From NCBI GenBank assembly GCA_027625915.1, contig JANTQA010000036.1:8515001-8579000 (forward strand): DNA of 64,000 nucleotides. The letters are read 5' to 3'. The position numbers and the translations under genes were made by a program. Source of the DNA: Anaeramoeba flamelloides. Lineage: Eukaryota; Metamonada; Anaeramoebidae. The notes beneath the pieces were generated by a model that was not told the DNA's origin, ran no database searches, and was given only the letters and a program-made list of their open reading frames with translations. This document shows positions 56,904 to 64,000 of this stretch, piece after piece; positions within the stretch are counted from its first letter, which is position 1, and each line of letters starts with the position of its first letter.

Positions 56904-59900
56904 ATGATACTTACACCAAAATTTACATATGAATCTAAATCAACAAATAGTTTAAACTTCAAAAGCACAGACAAAATAACTCTCTTAGATTCAAATGTAA
57001 AGATCGACGGTTGGGTGAAAGGAAAAAATAATCGGACAAATGAAGAAGGAATCTTTCCAAGTACAATTGTTTTTCAAAAAAAATTAAAGTGGAAAAAAAC
57101 AGCCTTTGTCTTAAAAAAAAAACTTTTCTTAATTTTTAATTTTTCTTGTTTAATCTTTTTTTTCTTCCCAATACCGGTTCAATATTTTCTAATTAAAAAG
57201 AAATCTATGCGTACTCTGACGACAACGTAGGTTTGTACACCAACAATCTTGTGCAACCCCAAGAATTTCAATTCATAGGTGCATTAAGCGAGAGAAAAAA
57301 CAACAAAAAACCAACAACAAAAACGGAAAATAACTTTATAATCCAAAGCAAAAATCTAACAACATTTAATAGTCTTCCGTTTATACCAATTTATCTTGAA
57401 GGTGAGGTTTTGTTAAGTGAAAAGGATGGGAAATGGGAAAGCAGATGGGTTATTTGCAAAAACAAGCAAATACTGATTTACAAATCAAAGCAACATTCTG
57501 TGAAAAACAATTCTTTGTTTGCTTATGATCAACGCGATATCACATTTGTTGAAATTTTCGTTGACAATTCAACTTCTACTCTCAATTCAAATTCTAATTC
57601 GGGATCAACCCCAACACCAACCCACTCTTCCGATCGTTCCCAGAAATGCCTAAGAATTTTTTTAAAAAATATGAACCTAAACTTTTCTTTTGAGAATGAG
57701 CTTACATGTAAAAGATGGTATTACAACTTGTTAATGATCCAGTTATTCTTGTGGATGGGTTTCAATATCTTGAAACCAAAACAAAAAATCATTGTCGAAT
57801 ACTTGTTTGAATACCTCCACCAAATTCAGTTACATTACGAAGAAATCAGAAAATGTATCTTAGTTGAATCAAATAAAAAGAAAATTAAAAAAAAAGAAAA
57901 GAAGATTTTGAAAATCCAAATTGAAAAAGTAAATAACATTTTAAGTGGAGCCTCCGATTGGAAGCAATATTTTCTCTTTAAATTATATTATTTCTATAGA
58001 AATAACACTAATTATCATGCAAAAGTTCTTATTAATGAAGATTGGAATTATTCGGTTGGGAATACAAAAGAAAAAGATTTTAAAAATTTAAATGAAAAAA
58101 AAGATGATGACAAAGAAAAAGAAAAAGAAACAGAAGAAGAAAAAGAAAAAGAAAAAGACACAGAAACAGAAAAGGAAATAGAAATAGAAAAACAAACAGA
58201 AAAACACGAGCATGGTGCAAAAAAAGAAAAAGAAGAAGAAAAAGAAAAAGAAAAAAAAAAAGGAGAAGAACAAGAAAAAGAAACAGAAACAAAAAAGGAA
58301 AAGGAAAAAGAAAAAGAAATAGAAACAGAAAAACACGAGCATGGTGCAAAAAAAGAAAAAGAAGAAGAAGAAGACAAAGAAATCGAAAAAGGAGAAGAAG
58401 TTCAACATAAGTATTTGCAAATTTCAAAATATGATTTAATTTCAATCATAATTGTTAAACAAAATGGTTTGTGGTTTGGTAAAAATGAAAAAACAGGGAA
58501 AATGGGATGGTTTCCTGCTGAAAAGGGAATTTTAATTACAACTTTCCAGCGTAATGAAAAATTTTTAAAAACAAAACAATTAGACGTAAATGAAAATCAA
58601 AATAAGAATGAGAACGATAATGAGGATCAAAAGATTTTAAATTTTCAAGAAATTGAAATTTATGATAAAAAATTAATTAACCAAGAATCAATCCCAATAT
58701 TTGATCTAGTTAATTTTTCATTTGAAGAATTAATTACGGAGATCAATCTCAAAAAAAAAAAAATCCAATCCAAAAAGAAGTATCTCTTAGTTAAAAATAA
58801 ATATTTATATTTATTTTCAAATCTATTAAATAATTCGCCAGATTATATTTTCAATTTGTCATTAGTTCCACTTCTTACGAATGCCTCCATTAACGTGAAT
58901 AAAGAAAATTGCTTTGAAGTAAATAATACCTTAGAAAATCAATCGATTATTTTAAAAACCAATGGGAGATTTAAATATAATCAGATTATAGATAATATCC
59001 AATTGGCAATTAATTTAAATAATTATAAACAACCAATTTTAATAAGTGGCATCGAAAGGCAAAAGAGAAGAATTAATTCAATAATTATCTTTATTGATCA
59101 AAGAATCAATAGTTTTCAAAAAAGAATACAAGAATTAAATTTTGAAAAATTAAAAAACAATTTTGATTTATTAAAAAATATTACAACATATAGCAACCAA
59201 TCTCAAAATGATAATAAAAAAACAAAAGCGAGGTCAAATAAAAAAATAGATTTAAATATTAATGAAAAAAATATCAATGAACATTTTATAAAATTGGCTG
59301 AAAGTATTGTTTTAAAAAAAAAACTAATTTTATTAAAAAAAAAGAAAAAAAAATTATTAGCAATTTCTGGTAGACTGAATTTCCCACAATACGAATCCAA
59401 TCAATTGGGCTATTCAATTGAAAAAAATGTTCAAAAAACTTTAAAGCATGAGTTGCTCTTCAAAAAACATAAATGGTTTATCATTTTAGAATCATTTAAT
59501 GATCTGTATCATAAGGTAGATAATGGTAAAAATATAGGAATAGTTTTAAAATCAAAAATTAAGACTATTAATATTTGTGAAAGAGATCGAGTAATAACAA
59601 TAAATGACCAGAATAATGAAAACAAAAAAAAATTAAAAAATGAAAAATTTGAAAGCTCAATTGACTTATTAACTCATCATATTAATGATCAACAAAAAAA
59701 TATCAAAAAAAAAATAAAGAAAATGTCATTTAGTATACAATCAAAGAATATTTTGTCATTTAGTCCAAACAAAAGGAAAGGTTCTTATAATAACATTTTT
59801 CCAAAGAGTCAATTTCAAAATAATAATGACAATGATGATAAGAAAAAGGATCAAAATGTGAATGGTAATAATAATGATGATGCTAAAATTGAAAAGAGTG

Positions 59901-62900
59901 TTAAAACTGGGGTAGAGACAGAAACAGAAAATGAAACAGAAATAGAAATAGAAATAGAAACAGAAAAAGACAAAAACGAAGAAAATGAAAAAGAAGACGA
60001 AAATGAAAAAGAAGAAAAAAAAAATAAAAATGAAAATGAAAATGAAAATGAAAATGAAAATGAAAATGAAAATGAAGAAAATGAAGAAAATGAAACCCAA
60101 AAGAAAAATGAAAGTGAAAATGAACATACCAATGATAAAGATGATGATAAAGAAAAGAAGGTAAAAAACGAAAACATTAATCTACAAATGGATTTAATGA
60201 TAAATGAAATCAATTTCAATGAAAATGAAAAAGCGGAGAAAGAGAAAGAGAAAGAGAAAGAGAAAAAAGAAAAAGATGTTGAATATTTAAAAAAACAATT
60301 CCTTATTCAATTAGCATTAGAATCTGAAAGGGAAGAGGAAAATGAAACATCTTATCCCATTTATAAAGAAGATTATTTAAAAATTTATCAAAATAAAAAA
60401 TTTGTTAAGAAACATTTTCGATTAAAATCATGGTTTTTTGGTTTTTATGAAAATAAAAAAACATTTCAACCTGATGGTGTTATTGATTTTAGAAAAGTGG
60501 TTTCTTTTGACTTCAAATTATCAGATAATTTACATACAAAGAATAATCAATTTATTATAAAAATTAAAGGAGGACTGACTCAAATATTCAAAGTAAAAAG
60601 TTATGAAAATGTTTTAAATTGGTTTGAAATCTTTAATATTTGTTTATTATTTAATAAATTAAGAACGCCAGCTGAATTTAGAAATGATAACGAAAAAAAT
60701 GTAGAATTATCAAATGAATATATCCCTTTGTATAATTGGATTGATAAGCAATTGTCAATTAACAAGAATAAAATGGATTCAATACAAAGCGAATTGGAAA
60801 ACGTTAATAGACAGACAAGAAGTGGGACCAATATGAATAAAAACAAGAATGGGAATGATGATGAGAATGGTAGTGATAACCTAATAAATGATGGTAATAC
60901 TATCGGTGATAATTTAAATAAAGCAAAGCCAGAAAAAGAAGAATTTTTGGATCAGAATAAGCAATTATTTGAAAATACAGATAACCAAATACGGGAATTA
61001 CAAAAAAAAAATTATTTATTAAAAAATTGGAAAGAATTTTTATTAAGCAAATTAGCGAGAATTATTATTAATAATGATAAAGATAATCGATTAAGAGTTT
61101 ATTGTTTAAAAGGTAATAATGAATTTAATCAAAGTGATGCGTTAAAGGTCAAAAAGGGGGAATGGTTAATTTTACATTCAAAATTAATGGGTGGTGAATT
61201 AAAAGTGGAAAAAAGTAATAATGAAATTGGGGAATTGAGCTCTAAAATCGTAAAAATAGTAAAGCCCCTAGATCACCAATCAAAAAATTACAACTTGGAA
61301 AATAATAGTAATAACAATAATGCGTTGTATCGAAATAGCAGTAATGGCGGTGACTACAATAACATTAGTGGCAATGATAATAGTAATAATAATTATAATA
61401 GTCAAAATGAAAAAAAAAAAATAAATTTTGATAAAACAAATTTAAAAAATGAAAAGTTATTATCCAATAAAAATTATAAACAAAGCACAAAAAGCCTAAT
61501 TAAAAAATTTAATTTAGAAACAGATTTTAAACAAATTTTACCAATTTTTTGGGTGACAAATGTCAAAATTGAAACCGATCCAGGGAATAGGAAATGGGAA
61601 AAGAGGACATTGGTGTTAAATAATTGGGAATTGTCCTTATTTAAAAATAATAATTGCAAATATACGTTTGATTTGAAAAAATTGACTCTCGTTGAGGTTG
61701 GCTTAAAAATATTTACCGAGAAATATACATTCTTAATTAATATTGGACATAAAGAATTGTTATTTGCTGTGGAGACAAAGAAAGAATTGAATGATTGGTT
61801 GTTTATTTTAAAGTTAATCAAGAAGATGCTAGTAATACTATTGCCGTTAGAAAAGCAAGATTATCAAAGGAATTTTTCCAAATATTTATATCTTTATAAT
61901 TGGATTAATTCTGAAAAGGATAAAAACAATAGGAAATTTTGTAATTTTTCATTGCAAGAAAATTTGATAATCAATTTTAATTCGATAAATAAATTAAAAG
62001 ATAAAAAAATGAAAAAAAAAGAATTAAAAATTTATAATGAAGAAACAATAAAGCAATTATTAATTAGTTGGAAAAGTTATATTTTCTCTCGTTTTTGTAG
62101 ATTATATTTAATTAATGAATCAAATTTCAAAATAAATAACAATATTAAATTATTGGAAAATTCAATTAAAAATAATAATTTTTATTTTTTTTCGTTGATT
62201 GATCATCACGAAGAGCAGTGCCAAAATAAAGAAAATTCAAATGATACAATTAACCAAGAACAAGAAAACGAAGATACTGGAACTGAAAAAAATAATGAAA
62301 AAGAAATAGAAAAAATATTGAAATTAGAAAATGATAATGAGAAAGTTAATTCAAATGATATAATAGCCCTGGGGCAAAAAAATATTAAAACTAATAATAA
62401 TAAAGCAAATAATATAAATAATCAACAAAAGAAGGGAAATAATCATCAAGAAAACGAAAGCGGAAAAGAAACAGAAAATGAAAATGAAAATGAAAAAGAA
62501 ATTGAAAATGAAAAAGAAAAAGAAAATGAAATTGAAAATGAAAATGAAAATGAAAATGAAAATGAACATATAAATGAAAAAGAAAAAGAATGTGAACAAA
62601 AACAAAAAGTTAACAACAAAATGCATAACAATAAAAGAAAAAACTATTATATACTTAAAAACAATTGGTATTTAGTTATTGAAAAAATTAATGAAAAAAA
62701 AATCAAAATAAATAATTTTAACAACGTTATTGAAATAAATAATAATAATATTTTAATCCAACCAGAAGTACTAAATAAAAAAATTGAATTCCCAAAGAAT
62801 TATTTTAGATTTGAAAAAGAAAATATCAATATATTGGACTTTCAAGAAAGTTTAATTGACGATTATTCCAGTAGTAGTGATCTTTCTTTGACGCAAAATA

Positions 62901-64000
62901 AGATTAAGAAAAACAAACGAGATACTAAAAACAATGCTAACAGGTTAAATTTAAACCAAATACCAGACTTTAATGAATTAAATTTGCAAAATGCAATAAA
63001 TTCTTTAAATATATGTTTAAATTTCTGGGAAATGAATAAAAATGAATTAACGAATTTCCCGATTAATTATTCAAATACGATCATTTACAAAGCTAATAAA
63101 TATTATGGTACGCTAATAAGTTGGATTTTAATTTTATATAAATCCAAAGAATCTAATGAAATTGTTGAGATTTTTGATTTACGAAATTTAAAAAAATTCA
63201 AAAAAATTAATGTCAATAATCAAGTTGGCTTTCATATTCAATTTAATAGCAATAAAATTGAAAAAATTTTTCCAAAAAATGAGAACTATTTAAGTAATTG
63301 GCTTGTACAATTAAATATGATTACTCATTTTTTCTTTTTTTTAAAGCCGAATACTTCTTTGTTGGATGATAGTTTATTGGTTAATAGGTATTATCATATC
63401 TACAGGTATTTGAATATGCGGATCAACCAATTAATTGCAGAAAAGAAAATATTAAAGCTCTCAAATCATTTAAATTCAAATAAATCATTATTTAAAGAAA
63501 ATTACAATAGTAACATAACCATTTCCGATGATAAGGATGAACAAAAGAATATGGACGATAACGATAAATTATTAATCTTTGCAAAATATCGAAAATTAAT
63601 CAACTTTTTAAATTTACTGAAATTATGGAAAAAAAGAATTTTAAGCAAAATGGTCCAAGTGGAATTCAGAATTAATATAAGGGCAATATGTAGAAACAAT
63701 AAATTTAAATACAAAATTGCATTTGCTAATGTAAAATCAAACAAGAAATTGAATAATAGACATAAGAAATTAAACTTTTTACAATATGAAAAAAATTCTT
63801 GGATTTTGGTTAATGATCTAATGAAATTTAAAGATAACGATTTAAATAAAAAATATTTTGAGGGCCAATATAATTTTAAAACGGGCTTAGTCAAGAAAAA
63901 TAATAGTATTGATTTTCTAACCAAAAAGGATTTATTAAAAAATTATGAATTGGATTTTATTCTTTTAAATAATAACAATAGCCAAGATATTAAATCTAAA
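56904..64000 (+). CDS. Giant tandem SH3-PH array protein (3' partial)
   Basis: Exon 1 from ATG56904 (MILTPKF) encodes an SH3 (TDKITLLDSNVKIDGWVKGK, EEGIFP). A proposed intron 57061-57200 (GTACAA...AAAAAG, phase matched) leads to a frame open to the window end, at least 2300 residues in all. The exon 2 frame starts near 57197. The protein repeats SH3-like, PH-like, a YxWI-type helix, then an LLxxWKxxxLSK segment. Visible SH3s: 56919-57260, 58010-58560, 59350-59580 (LLFKKHKWFIILES), 61085-61265 (ALKVKKGEWLILHS), 62100-62770, 63660-63910. PHs: 57390-57770 (WESRWVICKNKQILIYK), 58770-59030, 60375-60650, 61530-61825 (KWEKRTLVLNNWELSLF), 63050-63345. WK segments near 57950, 61005, 62060 and 63615. 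E/K/N-rich inserts interrupt several domains. No catalytic domain is seen, so it is probably a membrane-proximal scaffold. The exact intron ends are uncertain. Confidence 0.85.
58115..58380 (+). repeat. E/K-rich coding repeat with 129-bp duplication
   Basis: Sits inside the second SH3-like domain of the giant gene. GAAAAACACGAGCATGGTGC occurs at ~58200 and again at ~58329 in the same frame, encoding EKHEHGAKKEKEEE twice, each between runs of GAAAAA/GAAACA codons. Frames on the opposite strand here are F/S-rich shadows. Confidence 0.85.

Noticed and set aside
56814-57230. 138-residue frame taken as a complete protein
   Set aside because: Its start is a TTG and its hydrophobic tail lies in a probable intron; only ATG56904 to 57060 is treated as exon 1 of the giant gene.
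58048-60219. Minus-strand frames rich in F, S and I (also 62351-62631)
   Set aside because: These are antisense shadows of E/K/N-rich codons in the giant SH3-PH gene, whose plus frame is open throughout.
1-64000. tRNA, rRNA, CRISPR or virus-like elements
   Set aside because: I scanned for T-loop-like GGTTCGAAT/GGTTCAAAT boxes, GC-rich RNA blocks, regularly spaced direct repeats and capsid or integrase motifs and saw none that hold up.

Overview
The window is very AT-rich eukaryotic DNA, with GT-AG introns from 94 bp to 4.7 kb, asparagine, glutamine, lysine and aspartate homopolymers inside coding sequence, and large amounts of decayed transposon sequence. It uses the standard stop codons. 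An [FeFe]-hydrogenase gene points to an anaerobic or microaerophilic protist. An anaerobic amoeba such as Anaeramoeba or an archamoeba would fit, but the sequence alone does not settle the lineage.

Five protein-coding genes can be supported. (1) 3-3302 (+), truncated at the left edge: an open frame running from a WD40 repeat into a ferredoxin / [FeFe]-hydrogenase / flavodoxin protein. (2) 6646-14288 (-), four exons: a heterotrimeric G-protein alpha subunit of 351 residues. (3) 23631-38733 (-), four exons: a Dispatched/Patched-like RND membrane protein of about 1078 residues, with introns of 3.6 to 4.3 kb. (4) 46700-51256 (+): a 1518-residue protein with a Q/N-rich tandem-repeat region, a U-box, and six tandem PH-like modules. 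(5) 56904 to beyond 64000 (+): the start of a giant protein made of a repeating SH3 - PH - helix - 'WK' module, with five full modules and a sixth SH3-like domain visible.

The rest is repeat-rich. Introns and intergenic DNA hold 5'-truncated LINE pieces of two related families; short TIR elements with TTAA, TA or ATC target duplications; dispersed families called here R1, R2 and R3; near-palindromic hairpins; and two copies of a ~560 bp foldback that sits 5' of genes 4 and 5. I saw no tRNA or rRNA gene, no CRISPR array and no virus-like element.

Functionally the host genes fall into redox/energy metabolism (gene 1) and signalling or membrane organisation: a G protein, an RND-type sterol/lipid-linked transporter homologue, a probable E3 ubiquitin ligase and a giant scaffold. 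Nothing suggests that they form one pathway. Genes 4 and 5 do share tandem PH-type modules and related upstream DNA. The strongest candidates for something undescribed are the SH3-PH array protein and the WD40-hydrogenase-flavodoxin fusion.
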